From an uncultured Clostridia bacterium (lineage in GTDB: Bacteria; Bacillota; Clostridia; Christensenellales; CAG-314), in NCBI GenBank assembly GCA_934230325.1, contig CAKQEP010000004.1:49379-113378 (forward strand): 64,000 nucleotides of DNA, given 5' to 3'. Position numbers and translations under genes: made by a program. Of this stretch, positions 1-8,812 are shown piece by piece. The notes under the pieces are model-generated. The model ran no database searches, had not been told where the DNA came from, and saw nothing but the letters and a program-made list of their open reading frames with translations. Each line of letters opens with the position of its first letter. Positions within the stretch are counted from its first letter, which is position 1.

Positions 1-876
1 GGGATCGAGTATAACAACGTCAAACTTCGTGTTTTGCTGTTTGTAAGCGCGCAACAATTCAAAAACGTCGGCTTTTAACGTCGTAACGTTATTAAATCCG
101 TTAAGAAGGGCGTTTTTTTGTACGTTATCAAGGGCAGTTTGCGATACGTCTACCGCCGTCACGTGTTTTGCAAATAACGCCGCATTTACAGTAAAACCGC
201 CGCAATTACAAAAGCAGTCCAGCACGGTTTTGTCTTTGCAGTATCTGCGAATTGCTTGTCTATTAAATTTTTGGTCCAAAAAATAGCCCGTTTTTTGTCC
301 GTTTACCACGTCTACGGAAAGTTTAAGTCCGTTTTCCTTAATGATAACTTCGTCGTTTAACGCGCCGTACAAAACGCCGACGAAAGGTTGTAAACCTTCT
401 TTTTGACGTACGGCAACGTCGCTTCGCTCGTAAACGCAGGTCGGATTGAATAAATCGACGAGAATATCTACAATCATTTTTTTGCGCATATCCACGCCAA
501 GCGACAAAAACTGAACGACGAGAACGTCGGCGTATCTGTCTACGATGAGGGCGGGGAGATTGTCTGCTTCCGCAAACACTACGCGGTAATTGTCGTCCGA
601 CAAAATACTGCGTTTAAAAGCGTCTGCTTGTCTTATTCTTTCGCGCCATAAATCTGCGTTGTCATCTTGATTTGTATCAAAAATAAACATACGTATAAGA
701 ATTTTGCTGAGAAAATTGACGTAACCTTTACCTAAAAATTTGCCGTCAAAGGTGTAAACTTCTGCAAGACTTCCGTTTTTTTGGCGATTTAAAATGCGCG
801 AAACTTGGTTTGCATATACCCAACATTGACCTTGCAATATATCTTTTTCGCAATTTTTCTTTAAATAAACCTGCAT
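1..876 (-). CDS. RlmI/RlmK-type SAM-dependent rRNA methyltransferase, 3' end cut by window
   Basis: The reverse strand is open from an ATG at 876 to the window edge, about 291 codons with no stop. The N-terminus (MQVYLKKNCEKDILQGQCWV) looks like the PUA domain of the RlmI (COG1092) family, which methylates C5 of a 23S rRNA cytosine. A SAM-binding motif, VLDCFCNCGGFT, lies near residue 217, preceded by GYFLDQKFNR, and the visible part ends at DVVILDP, the start of catalytic motif IV. It is the last visible gene of a minus-strand run, 7 bases after the upstream transporter gene. No good ribosome binding site precedes the ATG. Family call is firm; the exact rRNA target is not known. Confidence 0.85.
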   Translation of the reverse strand, partial: MQVYLKKNCEKDILQGQCWVYANQVSRILNRQKNGSLAEVYTFDGKFLGKGYVNFLSKILIRMFIFDTNQDDNADLWRERIRQADAFKRSILSDDNYRVVFAEADNLPALIVDRYADVLVVQFLSLGVDMRKKMIVDILVDLFNPTCVYERSDVAVRQKEGLQPFVGVLYGALNDEVIIKENGLKLSVDVVNGQKTGYFLDQKFNRQAIRRYCKDKTVLDCFCNCGGFTVNAALFAKHVTAVDVSQTALDNVQKNALLNGFNNVTTLKADVFELLRAYKQQNTKFDVVILDP

Positions 877-883
877 AATTTTT

Positions 884-1459
884 TTAATAGGGGTACAACG
901 CCATACCGCATAATGCGCTTAACATAATAAGCCATATTGCCGAAAGATTTTTCTTTGTGGTAAGTTTGTATGCAAATTTTGCCAAAACTACTATTGCTAT
1001 AATTACTAATGTGTACCAGTCGAATTGTATAGGTACGTCCGAGTTGCCGTAAGTAGTGATAAAGTTTTTAACAAACAACATTACGCCCGTGCCTATAATG
1101 AGGGCGCAGACGACGGGGGTTATACCACTGAGAACGCCTTTTACGTACTTGTTTTGCGCAAAATTTTTAAATAATATCGCAATAATTAGTATAATGATAA
1201 AACTCGGCAAAACAACGCCCAAAGTCGAGCATAGCGCGCCCAAAACGCCCGCTTGCGAAGTTCCGACAAAGGTTGCGATATTTATAGCGAAAGGACCGGG
1301 CGTTGCTTCCGAAATGCCGATATAATTGATAAGGGTGTCTTCCGTCAGCCAGCCGCGCCCGACAACTTGTTGTTGAATCAGCGGTATCATAGCGTACCCG
1401 CCGCCAAAAGTAAACAAACCTATTTTAAAAAACTCCCAAAATAATTGAAGGTAAATCAT
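884..1459 (-). CDS. Chromate transporter family (CHR) half protein
   Basis: 191 residues, the usual length of a single-domain CHR protein. The N-terminus carries the family hallmark FKIGLFTFGGGYAMIPLI and then SEATPGPFAINIATFVG, with about five hydrophobic segments after it. Short CHR proteins usually work as pairs of unequal halves, and the partner lies immediately upstream with a 4-base overlap (ATGA). A strong Shine-Dalgarno (AAGGAGG) sits before the ATG. The known function of the family is chromate or sulfate-like anion transport; the substrate here cannot be told from sequence. Confidence 0.88.
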   Translation of the reverse strand: MIYLQLFWEFFKIGLFTFGGGYAMIPLIQQQVVGRGWLTEDTLINYIGISEATPGPFAINIATFVGTSQAGVLGALCSTLGVVLPSFIIILIIAILFKNFAQNKYVKGVLSGITPVVCALIIGTGVMLFVKNFITTYGNSDVPIQFDWYTLVIIAIVVLAKFAYKLTTKKNLSAIWLIMLSALCGMALYPY

Positions 1460-2172
1460 TGTTTTGCCTCCTTATCGGTTGGCTCGTCCGTTTGTTGCTC
1501 GTCGGTAGTATCATTGTCTGGTTTTTGCGACAAATTTTCCTTTACGGTTGATTCGTTGACGTCTTGCAGGCTTTGTTGCGGCGGTTGCGTCTGCGTTTGT
1601 TTTTTTGCTTTTGCGTTGGAAATTATCGTAATAAAAAGTCCTACTAATCCGCCTAAAAGAATAAGGTACAACGTAGAAAAGTTTAAACTAAACACGCTTA
1701 TCGATATAGTTGCGGCAAAAGACAAGGTAAACAGCACCGCAAAAAGCCAGTTTTTTTTGGCGCTTTTAAATAGTTTGAGTCCTGCGATTATTATCAGTGC
1801 GACCACGCCTGCCTTGATGCCTTTAAATGCGTTTGCGACGACGGGATACTCCAAAAGATTGTTGAAAAACAATGAAATGACGTAAATGACTACAAAACTC
1901 GGCAAAACTACGCCGAGAGTGGCGAGTACGCTACCCCAAAATCCCAAAACTTTGTATCCGATATAAGTTGCGCTGTTTATGGCGATAGGACCGGGCGTTG
2001 ACTCTGCGATTGCGATGATTTGAGTCAATTCCTGATTATCGATCCATTTGCGTTTTTCTGCGACTTCGTTTTGAATAAGGGCTATCATGGCGTATCCGCC
2101 GCCAAAAGTAAACAACCCTATTTTAAACCAAGTCCAAAACAATAGCATGTAGTTTTTAAACTTTTTTTCCAT
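1456..2172 (-). CDS. Chromate transporter family (CHR) half protein with charged C-terminal tail
   Basis: 238 residues from the ATG at 2172. It shares FKIGLFTFGGGYAMIALI and AESTPGPIAINSATYIG with its downstream partner, so the two are a paralogous CHR pair. The C-terminus adds about 60 hydrophilic residues rich in Gln, Thr, Asp and Lys, not part of the CHR fold and probably cytoplasmic. The frame extends 28 codons further upstream, but that stretch is low quality and overlaps the promoter. No Shine-Dalgarno precedes the chosen ATG, and a -10 box ends 7 bases before it, so translation may be leaderless. A second ATG 8 codons in is possible. Confidence 0.85.
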   Translation of the reverse strand: MEKKFKNYMLLFWTWFKIGLFTFGGGYAMIALIQNEVAEKRKWIDNQELTQIIAIAESTPGPIAINSATYIGYKVLGFWGSVLATLGVVLPSFVVIYVISLFFNNLLEYPVVANAFKGIKAGVVALIIIAGLKLFKSAKKNWLFAVLFTLSFAATISISVFSLNFSTLYLILLGGLVGLFITIISNAKAKKQTQTQPPQQSLQDVNESTVKENLSQKPDNDTTDEQQTDEPTDKEAKQ

Positions 2173-2179
2173 AAGAATT

Positions 2180-2208
2180 ATTATAGTCAAAACCTCAAAA
2201 AAGAGCAA
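2180..2208 (-). promoter_or_regulatory. Sigma-A-type promoter for the chromate transporter pair
   Basis: On the minus strand TTGCTC (2208-2203), a 17-base spacer and TATAAT (2185-2180). The -10 box ends 7 bases before the ATG at 2172, so the expected transcript begins at or next to the start codon. Confidence 0.6.
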
Positions 2209-2224
2209 GCAATAACGTAGGTTT

Positions 2225-2258
2225 GCAAAAAAATATGCGCCCTTTTTTGGACGCATAT
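2225..2258 (-). terminator. Rho-independent terminator of iorAB
   Basis: A 10-bp stem (arms 2233-2242 and 2249-2258, one G-U pair) with a 6-base loop is followed on the minus strand by a run of seven T. It lies just after the iorB stop codon. Confidence 0.85.
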
Positions 2259-2270
2259 CTATTGTTTTTG

Positions 2271-2846
2271 TTATTTTGCGAGTTCTATACCGACGCGAAG
2301 TGCCTTTTTGTTTACTTCTACAAATTGAGGTTTGACGTTGGCTTCCAAAATTTTGTCCCAGTCAATGTTGGTGAGATTCATTCTTCCGATAATAGTGCCG
2401 AGCAAAATTATGTTTGCAACTTTGGGATTGCCGAGTTTAATCGCTTCGTCGTTGGCGTCAATAACCGTGACGTCGGCATGCTTTTTGAGTTCTTCTATGA
2501 TATTTGCGGGATATTCGCATATACCGGAAGTAACGGGCATGCTCGGTATTTGGCAATCGTTTACGACGATTTTTCCGTCGGGTTTGAGGTAATCGAGATA
2601 TCTCAATGCTTCCATCTCTTCAAACGCGACTATCATGTCTGCGTTGCCTAATTCTATGACGGGGGAGTAAACCTTTTGTTGGGAATAACGAATATGAGAG
2701 GTTACGCTGCCGCCGCGTTGGCTCATACCGTGTATTTCGCTCATTTTAACGTCATAATCTGCGGCAGTCAGTCCAAGACTGAGTATTTTGCTTGCAAGTA
2801 TCGTGCCTTGTCCGCCTACGCCGACTAATAAAATATTTTTTGTCAT
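2271..2846 (-). CDS. iorB: Indolepyruvate:ferredoxin oxidoreductase, beta subunit
   Basis: 191 residues, the normal size of IorB, the gamma-domain (POR-type) subunit. The N-terminus NILLVGVGGQGTILASKIL is the classic glycine-rich start, followed by SEIHGMSQRGGSVTSHIRY, the conserved motif of the KorC/IorB family. With IorA it oxidatively decarboxylates aryl pyruvates from aromatic amino acids to acyl-CoA and reduces ferredoxin, a typical step of amino acid fermentation in strict anaerobes. It follows iorA after 13 bases with a clear AAAGGAG site, so the two are one operon. Confidence 0.93.
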   Translation of the reverse strand: MTKNILLVGVGGQGTILASKILSLGLTAADYDVKMSEIHGMSQRGGSVTSHIRYSQQKVYSPVIELGNADMIVAFEEMEALRYLDYLKPDGKIVVNDCQIPSMPVTSGICEYPANIIEELKKHADVTVIDANDEAIKLGNPKVANIILLGTIIGRMNLTNIDWDKILEANVKPQFVEVNKKALRVGIELAK

Positions 2847-2859
2847 ATCTTGCTCTCCT

Positions 2860-4653
2860 TTAGTTTATTGCCTTTACGGGGCAGATTTGTTTGCAGACGG
2901 TGCAACCTACGCACATCGTGCCGTCTATGTGTGCTTTTTTGTTGACTAAGGAAATAGCGGGGCAGCCGCACTTAAGGCATGCTTTGCAACCTACGCACTT
3001 GTCGGTGTTGACGGCGCATTTTTGTTTGTATGCGTCGGGGAACTGTTCTTTGTCGAGATTGCTGAATTTTTTAAGCACGCAGGGGTAGCGGGTAATGATT
3101 ACGCTTGCTTCGTTTAAACCGAGCGCCCAATCCAAAGCGTCGTTTACGGCTTTAAGGTCGTTGGGATCGATGATTTTGATGTTTTTAATGCCGATTGCCT
3201 TTACCAAACCTTCCAAATCGACGATATGAGTTTCCGAGCCTTGTGCGGTAAAGCCCGTGCCCGGATTTTGTTGGTGTCCGGTCATACCGGTGATGCGGTT
3301 GTCAAGTATAATCGTGACGTTGTTGCCGCGATTGTATACGACGTCCATAAGGCTGGTCATTCCGCTATGGAAAAACGTGCTGTCGCCAAGTACGCTGACA
3401 ACGCGTTTTTGGTTGCCTTCTACTTTGTTGAGTATTTTTTGCGCGCCGTTGCCGCTACTGATACTTGCTCCCATGCAGCAGTTGAAGTCCATTGCGTTGT
3501 AAGGCGCGGCAAAAGCCAAAGTATAGCAACCTATATCGCCGCTTACTATTACGTTTTTGCGTTTGCCTAATTCATAAAAAAGACCTCTGTGCGGGCAACC
3601 TGCGCAAAGCGCCGGAGGACGAGCGATTATTTTTGAGCGGTCAAAGTCGGGCAACTCAACTTTTTTTCCGGTAACGGTTGCGCGCAACACGTCTGCAGTG
3701 AGTTCTCCGCAGAAAGGAATAAAGCGGCTGCCGTCGGGAGCGTATTTGCCGTAGCAAATATTGCCGAAACCGAGCATTTTGACCATATCTTCTATGTATT
3801 CGTCGTTTTCTTCTATCACGTAGACCTTTTTAAGTCCTTTGCAGAAAGAAGCGATGAGTTGCGCGGGCAGAGGATAAGTAAAACCGAGTTTGAGATAGTT
3901 TGCACTGTCCTCAAAAACTTCTTTTGCGTAGTTGTAGCACATACCGCTTGCAATCACGCCGATATCTTTGCCGTTGTTTTCAACTTTGTTGTAAGCGCAT
4001 TCGTTTACCGCTTGCTTAAAGTAGTCGAGATGTTTTTCGACTTCTAGTCTGCGGATACGCGCGTTGGCGGGTACGTCGACGTAGCGTTTAGCGTCTTTTT
4101 TGTAGGGCACGATGGGTTTTTCTACCCTGTCTTCGAGTGTGACAAGACCTTTGCTGTGGCATACGCGCGTAGTAAGGCGAATAAGCACGGGGCATTGATT
4201 TTGTTCGGAAATATCAAACGCCTTTTTGACCATATCTTTACATTCCTGACTATCTGCCGGCTCGAGCATAGGCACTTTTGCGGCGCGCGCAAAGTTGCGG
4301 TTGTCTTGCTCGTTTTGGCTGCTGTGCTGACCGGGTTCGTCCGCCGTAACGACAACAAAACCTGCGTTTGCGCCGGTATAAGCGATAGTAAAGAAGGGAT
4401 CTGCCGCAACGTTAAGACCGACGTGCTTCATACTTGCAAAGGCTCTACCGCCTGCAACTGCCGCGCCCCACGCCGCTTCTACCGCGACTTTTTCGTTGGG
4501 GGACCATTGCGCGTCGATATCCTTGTAAGTGGACAAAGTTTCAAGAATTTCCGTACTGGGAGTGCCTGGATAAGCCGCCGCAAACCGCACGCCTGCTTCC
4601 CAGACGCCGCGAGCGATGGCTTCGTTGCCTGTCATAAGTACTTTTTGTGCCAT
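2860..4653 (-). CDS. iorA: Indolepyruvate:ferredoxin oxidoreductase, alpha subunit
   Basis: 597 residues from the ATG at 4653, chosen because GGAGG lies 7 bases upstream; the longer frame has no ribosome site. The order is a pyrimidine-binding transketolase domain (MTGNEAIARGVWEAGVRFAA, AAYPGTPSTEI), a thiamine-diphosphate domain (GDIGCYTL, then VLGDSTFFHSG and NRITGMTGHQ), and a C-terminal ferredoxin domain with two Cys clusters (CVGCKACLKCGCP and CVGCTVCKQICP). This is the full-length architecture of IorA. The cofactor-binding residues seen are intact, so an active oxygen-sensitive enzyme is expected. Confidence 0.94.
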   Translation of the reverse strand: MAQKVLMTGNEAIARGVWEAGVRFAAAYPGTPSTEILETLSTYKDIDAQWSPNEKVAVEAAWGAAVAGGRAFASMKHVGLNVAADPFFTIAYTGANAGFVVVTADEPGQHSSQNEQDNRNFARAAKVPMLEPADSQECKDMVKKAFDISEQNQCPVLIRLTTRVCHSKGLVTLEDRVEKPIVPYKKDAKRYVDVPANARIRRLEVEKHLDYFKQAVNECAYNKVENNGKDIGVIASGMCYNYAKEVFEDSANYLKLGFTYPLPAQLIASFCKGLKKVYVIEENDEYIEDMVKMLGFGNICYGKYAPDGSRFIPFCGELTADVLRATVTGKKVELPDFDRSKIIARPPALCAGCPHRGLFYELGKRKNVIVSGDIGCYTLAFAAPYNAMDFNCCMGASISSGNGAQKILNKVEGNQKRVVSVLGDSTFFHSGMTSLMDVVYNRGNNVTIILDNRITGMTGHQQNPGTGFTAQGSETHIVDLEGLVKAIGIKNIKIIDPNDLKAVNDALDWALGLNEASVIITRYPCVLKKFSNLDKEQFPDAYKQKCAVNTDKCVGCKACLKCGCPAISLVNKKAHIDGTMCVGCTVCKQICPVKAIN

Positions 4654-4696
4654 ATTTACCTCCAAATGTAAAAACGAATAAACGTCATTTAAACAA

Positions 4697-4725
4697 ATTA
4701 TATACCAACGTAGCGATTTTGTCAT
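4697..4725 (-). promoter_or_regulatory. Promoter for iorAB
   Basis: Minus strand ATGACA (4725-4720), 17-base spacer, TATAAT (4702-4697), 43 bases before the iorA start codon. It is divergent from the typA promoter across an AT-rich gap of about 290 bases. Confidence 0.65.
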
Positions 4726-4888
4726 TTGTTTTAAAAAAGTTTTTGCATAAAAAATAATTCAGCGCATAATTTTAAGTAAAATTGTATATTTAGCCCTACA
4801 TCAAGGTGCAAATATTTATAATTATAAAAATTGACGCTTATACTTTAAAATAATCTAAAATTTCCACAAAAAAATACATTTAATAAGG

Positions 4889-4917
4889 TTGACAAAATTC
4901 GTCGTTTGCAATATTGT
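4889..4917 (+). promoter_or_regulatory. Promoter for typA
   Basis: TTGACA at 4889-4894, 17-base spacer, TATTGT at 4912-4917, followed by a short leader with GGAGA before the ATG at 4941. Confidence 0.65.
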
Positions 4918-4940
4918 ATAGGTTGTTTTTGGAGAAATAG

Positions 4941-6770
4941 ATGATTAAAAGAACGGATTTGAGAAACGTAGCCATCATCGCCCACGTCGATCACGGCAAG
5001 ACCACTCTCGTAAACGAGATGTTAAAGCAGGGCGGAGTATTCAGAGAAAATCAGCAGGTGGCGGACAGAGTAATGGATAGCAACGCGTTGGAAAGGGAGC
5101 GCGGCATTACGATACTTTCAAAAAACACATCGGCGTATTACAAAGGCATAAAAATCAATATCATAGACACGCCCGGTCACGCAGACTTTGGCGGAGAAGT
5201 AGAAAGGGTATTAAAAATGGTCAACGGCGTACTCATTTTGGTAGACGCGGTAGAAGGGCCTATGCCTCAGACGAGATTTGTGATGCAAAAGGCGTTGGAG
5301 TTGGGGCATAAACTTATTTTGGTTGTCAACAAAACGGACCGTCCCGACGCGCGTCTTAACGAGGTAGAAAACGAGATACTCAACTTGCTGTTAGAGCTCA
5401 ATGCGTCGGAAGATCAATTTGACAGTCCGATAGTATATTGTAGCGGGCGCAACGGCACTGCGAGTCTTGACTATCACGAACAAGGCAAAGATTTGACGCC
5501 GCTGTTTGAAGCGATAATAAATCATTTTGAGCCGCAGGAAGTGGACGTAGACGGACCGATGCAAATGCTTATATCTTCTATCGACTACAACGATTACGTC
5601 GGGCGTATCGGCATCGGCAGGGTAGAACGCGGCAAAGTCAAAGTCAACCAACCCGTTTCTATATGCAATTACCACGATAAAAGCACGGTAGCGCAAGGCA
5701 AGATAGTATCTGTTTTTCAGATAGACGGACTCAACCGCAAACCCGTAGAAGAAGCGATAGCCGGCGACATAGTTTGCATCGGCGGATTAGAAAACGTCAC
5801 CATCGGGGACACTGTATGCGATCCGACGGCAGTAGAGCCCGTATCGTTTGTCAAAATATCCGAGCCGACGGTAGAAATGTTGTTTTCCGTCAATGACGGA
5901 CCTTTTGCGGGCAAGGAAGGTCAGTTTGTAACTTCTCGGCACTTACATGACAGACTGTTTAAGGAAATGTTGAAAGACGTATCTTTAAAGGTTTACCCGA
6001 CCGACACGACGGACAGTTTTCGCGTTTGCGGAAGGGGAGAAATGCACTTGTCAATTCTTATAGAAACGATGCGCAGGGAGGGTTACGAATTTTTGGTAGG
6101 ACCGCCCAAAGTCATGTACAGAATGGTTGACGGCGTAAAAACCGAGCCTATCGAGCGACTCGTATGCGACGTTCCGGAAGACAAAACCGGCGTAGTATTT
6201 AGCAGTATGGGGGAGCGGAAAGGCGAATTGTTGCACATGGAAAACATCGGCAACCGCATACGTCTTGAATTTGCCGTTCCCGAGCGCGGGCTATTCGGTT
6301 ACAAAAACATATTTTTGACCGACACTCGAGGAGAAGGCGTCTTCAACACGGTATTTATGGATTATCAGCCGTACAAAGGCGACATAGAACGCAGAAACAC
6401 CGGCAGTCTTGTTGCCTTTGAAACGGGCGAAGCGGTGACTTACGGATTATACAACGCGCAAGGCAGGGGCAGTTTGTTTATCGGCGCAGGCACTCCCGTG
6501 TACGAAGGAATGATAGTCGGCGTAAGCCCCAAAGCGGAAGATATTTCCGTCAACGTTTGCAAAAAGAAACATCAAACAAACATGCGCGCGGCGGGTAGCG
6601 ACGATGCAATGCGTTTAGAAACTCCAAAACGTTTGACTTTGGAAGAAGCGATGGAGTTTTTAAACGACGACGAACTGATGGAGGTCACACCCAAAACCGT
6701 TCGTCTTCGCAAAAGAATTCTCAACACCGAGCAACGCCTAAAATACAAAGCGAGAATGGCAGATAAATAA
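4941..6770 (+). CDS. typA: Ribosome-associated translational GTPase TypA/BipA
   Basis: 609 residues, the usual length. The G domain shows AHVDHGKTTL near residue 15, the switch region RERGITI, DTPGHADFGGEV and NKTDRPDA. The EF-G-like domains follow, and the C-terminal part has the BipA-specific run from GERKGELLHM to RGLFGYKNIFLTDTRGEG. TypA helps 50S assembly and translation under stress. It is a single-gene unit with its own promoter. No convincing terminator follows directly; the next strong hairpin is at 6994. Confidence 0.96.
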   Translation: MIKRTDLRNVAIIAHVDHGKTTLVNEMLKQGGVFRENQQVADRVMDSNALERERGITILSKNTSAYYKGIKINIIDTPGHADFGGEVERVLKMVNGVLILVDAVEGPMPQTRFVMQKALELGHKLILVVNKTDRPDARLNEVENEILNLLLELNASEDQFDSPIVYCSGRNGTASLDYHEQGKDLTPLFEAIINHFEPQEVDVDGPMQMLISSIDYNDYVGRIGIGRVERGKVKVNQPVSICNYHDKSTVAQGKIVSVFQIDGLNRKPVEEAIAGDIVCIGGLENVTIGDTVCDPTAVEPVSFVKISEPTVEMLFSVNDGPFAGKEGQFVTSRHLHDRLFKEMLKDVSLKVYPTDTTDSFRVCGRGEMHLSILIETMRREGYEFLVGPPKVMYRMVDGVKTEPIERLVCDVPEDKTGVVFSSMGERKGELLHMENIGNRIRLEFAVPERGLFGYKNIFLTDTRGEGVFNTVFMDYQPYKGDIERRNTGSLVAFETGEAVTYGLYNAQGRGSLFIGAGTPVYEGMIVGVSPKAEDISVNVCKKKHQTNMRAAGSDDAMRLETPKRLTLEEAMEFLNDDELMEVTPKTVRLRKRILNTEQRLKYKARMADK

Positions 6771-6993
6771 AACGGCAATAACAAAAAATAGCATTTCTTT
6801 TTTATGCAAACGACAGTTTGACTTAATTTCTTTTTTCTGTGATTACGGTATAATGTATTCAAGAAATAAAAAATAAGCCGAAATGAGGCACCGGTTTTGA
6901 TATATCAAAAAATATTTTAAGAGCATTTGAAAAAACATTTAACATGAAGGGTATAATAACCGAGTGATTCAAGAATATTATTCCTTAATATAT
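6771..6993. other. AT-rich intergenic stretch with a 16-bp palindrome
   Basis: No credible reading frame. A perfect 16-bp palindrome (TTTTGATATATCAAAA, 6895-6910) lies here, and two TATAAT motifs occur on the plus strand without good -35 partners. This may be the left flank of the ABC cassette. Confidence 0.4.
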
Positions 6994-7030
6994 AAAAGAT
7001 AGCTTGCTTCTTTGAAGCAAGCTATCTTTT
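6994..7030. terminator. Strong terminator hairpin after the ABC transporter gene
   Basis: A perfect 17-bp stem (arms 6994-7010 and 7014-7030) with a TTT loop. The stem begins in AAAA and ends in TTTT, so both strands have a U-run; the minus strand continues TTTTATATATTAA, suiting the end of the ABC gene at 7054. Confidence 0.85.
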
Positions 7031-7053
7031 AGTTGAGTAAAGTTCGATAAATT

Positions 7054-8667
7054 TTAACTCGGATTGTTATGTACTAATTTTGTGTCCTCAATTGAATAAA
7101 TGTCTTCGCAAAAACTTAAGGCTCTTTTGTCGTGCGATATGATAATTACTGTTTTATTCGAAAAATTTTCTTTAATGAAGTTCATTATTTTACTCACAAA
7201 ATTGGCATCTATGTAATTTATTGGTTCGTCAAATATATATAAATCGGCATTTCTATACAATCCTCTTGCCAATTGGATCATTTTTGCTTCACCACTTGAT
7301 ACATTTGAACCACTTGTCTCAATAATTGTTTCTATATCGAAAAACTTATTGACAGTTATCTGTTTTATAAATTCCTCAGAGAATACACTTTTATCTTTTT
7401 TTTCATTTCCCAACGCAATATTATCTAATACCGAAGCGTTAATTAAATCAACAGAAGCTGGAATCAACGCTATTTTCTCCCTTAAAGCAGTAGGGTGTAT
7501 ATCTTTAATATTTTGGTTGTTGTATAGGACTTCACCTTCATAATCGATAATTATTCCTGATAAGATATTTGCCAATGTAGATTTTCCAGAGCCATTTGCG
7601 CCTATTATACCGATTTTTTGCCCTTTTTCTATCTTTAACGTTACATCATTTAAAAGTATTCTTTCGTCTATGGAATAGAATAGATTTTTTACAATCAAAT
7701 TATTTAGAGGAGATATTGAACTGACGGTGTAATTTATTTTATTATCGGAATCTGTTATTTCGTTAACTCTGTTTTTATATATTTTGTATTTTGTATAGTC
7801 TTTTGGGTAACCCAAAAAGAATTCTACTGGCACCCATAGTTTAGAATAGTACAGTGAAAAAGAAGTAAGCATACCTAATGTTATACTTCCGCCCAATATC
7901 ATTCTGCCGCCACAAAAGTAAATAACAAAACTTGCCAAATTGAGCAATCCCGTTACTAATAGGTAGTCATAAACGGTTTCCAACCACATTTTTTTCTTTA
8001 TTTTGTTCATGGTCATTCCCATTTCTTTTTTTAATCTATTTTCGGCAAATGCTGTGGAGTTGTTGGCTCTCAGCATATAATTATTATTGATAGTTTCTTC
8101 AAACTCCGTACTGATTTTTTCCTGAAGTTTTGTTATTTCTTTGGTGTATTTTTTTACCTTTTTACTAAAGAAAATTTGCACAATAACAAAGAGAGGAAAA
8201 ACAGCCAATAATAGCAAAGTGTATAAATAATTTTGTAATAGCATTATTACGACCATACTTATTCCGTAGATAATATTTGTAACAAACTTAACCTTTTTTT
8301 CTAAAATAAAAGGCCGAATTTTTTCCACGTCCTCGTTAAAACGTTGCAAATAAAACCCTGACGATTGTTTTTGCAGTTTCTTATAATCGGTTATATTGAT
8401 ATGTCGAATCATTTGTTTTCTTTTTTCATAAATATAATTTTCTTCAATAAGAGCTTTTACGAAATAAGAGAAAGAAAGGGATACTACAAAGAGTACGATT
8501 GCAATCAAAAAAAACATTCCGTTTTTATTGATTAAGGAAATATCTTTTTGTATTGTTGCAGCATCAATCAACCTCTGTGTTATTATAGGAATTACAAGGC
8601 TCGCAATGAGATTGAATACAATCAAGACGCAATATATAATTTTTTTATGTATATCTTTTTGTTTCAT
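7054..8667 (-). CDS. ABC exporter half-transporter (fused membrane and ATPase domains)
   Basis: 537 residues. About six membrane segments fill residues 1-290, followed by a nucleotide-binding domain: Walker A GANGSGKST near 355, signature VSSGEAKMIQLARG near 456, Walker B LYIFDEP near 476, switch histidine SHD near 508. The Q-loop glutamine appears replaced (LIPAS where LIPQD is usual) and the signature is SSGE rather than SGGQ. This is the layout of drug, lipid and peptide exporters; a homodimer is likely because no partner half is present. It uses more AT-rich codons than its neighbours. It overlaps a 20-codon reading frame upstream by 3 bases, and its AAGGAG site lies inside that frame. 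Substrate unknown. Confidence 0.88.
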   Translation of the reverse strand: MKQKDIHKKIIYCVLIVFNLIASLVIPIITQRLIDAATIQKDISLINKNGMFFLIAIVLFVVSLSFSYFVKALIEENYIYEKRKQMIRHINITDYKKLQKQSSGFYLQRFNEDVEKIRPFILEKKVKFVTNIIYGISMVVIMLLQNYLYTLLLLAVFPLFVIVQIFFSKKVKKYTKEITKLQEKISTEFEETINNNYMLRANNSTAFAENRLKKEMGMTMNKIKKKMWLETVYDYLLVTGLLNLASFVIYFCGGRMILGGSITLGMLTSFSLYYSKLWVPVEFFLGYPKDYTKYKIYKNRVNEITDSDNKINYTVSSISPLNNLIVKNLFYSIDERILLNDVTLKIEKGQKIGIIGANGSGKSTLANILSGIIIDYEGEVLYNNQNIKDIHPTALREKIALIPASVDLINASVLDNIALGNEKKDKSVFSEEFIKQITVNKFFDIETIIETSGSNVSSGEAKMIQLARGLYRNADLYIFDEPINYIDANFVSKIMNFIKENFSNKTVIIISHDKRALSFCEDIYSIEDTKLVHNNPS

Positions 8668-8726
8668 CTTTCGTTCTCCTTATTAAGGTATTTGGCCTTC
8701 AGCATAAATTGCGTCCATTTTTTCAT
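8664..8726 (-). CDS. 20-residue micro-ORF coupled to the ABC exporter
   Basis: ATG at 8726 with a very good ribosome site (AAAGGAG, 6 bases before it) opens a frame of 20 codons: MKKWTQFMLKAKYLNKENER. Its TGA overlaps the ATG of the exporter in the arrangement ATGA. The peptide is strongly basic at its start and has no membrane segment. It could be a leader peptide for translational coupling, or a substrate or signal peptide of the exporter. The site and the exact overlap argue that it is translated; its role is unknown. Confidence 0.55.
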   Translation of the reverse strand: MKKWTQFMLKAKYLNKENER

Positions 8727-8812
8727 AATTATCTCCTTTAAAATTTATTTTTCATAAAATATATTTTGTATTAAATCATAGTAGGATTTCTTTTATCTGA
8801 AGATTTTTTATT

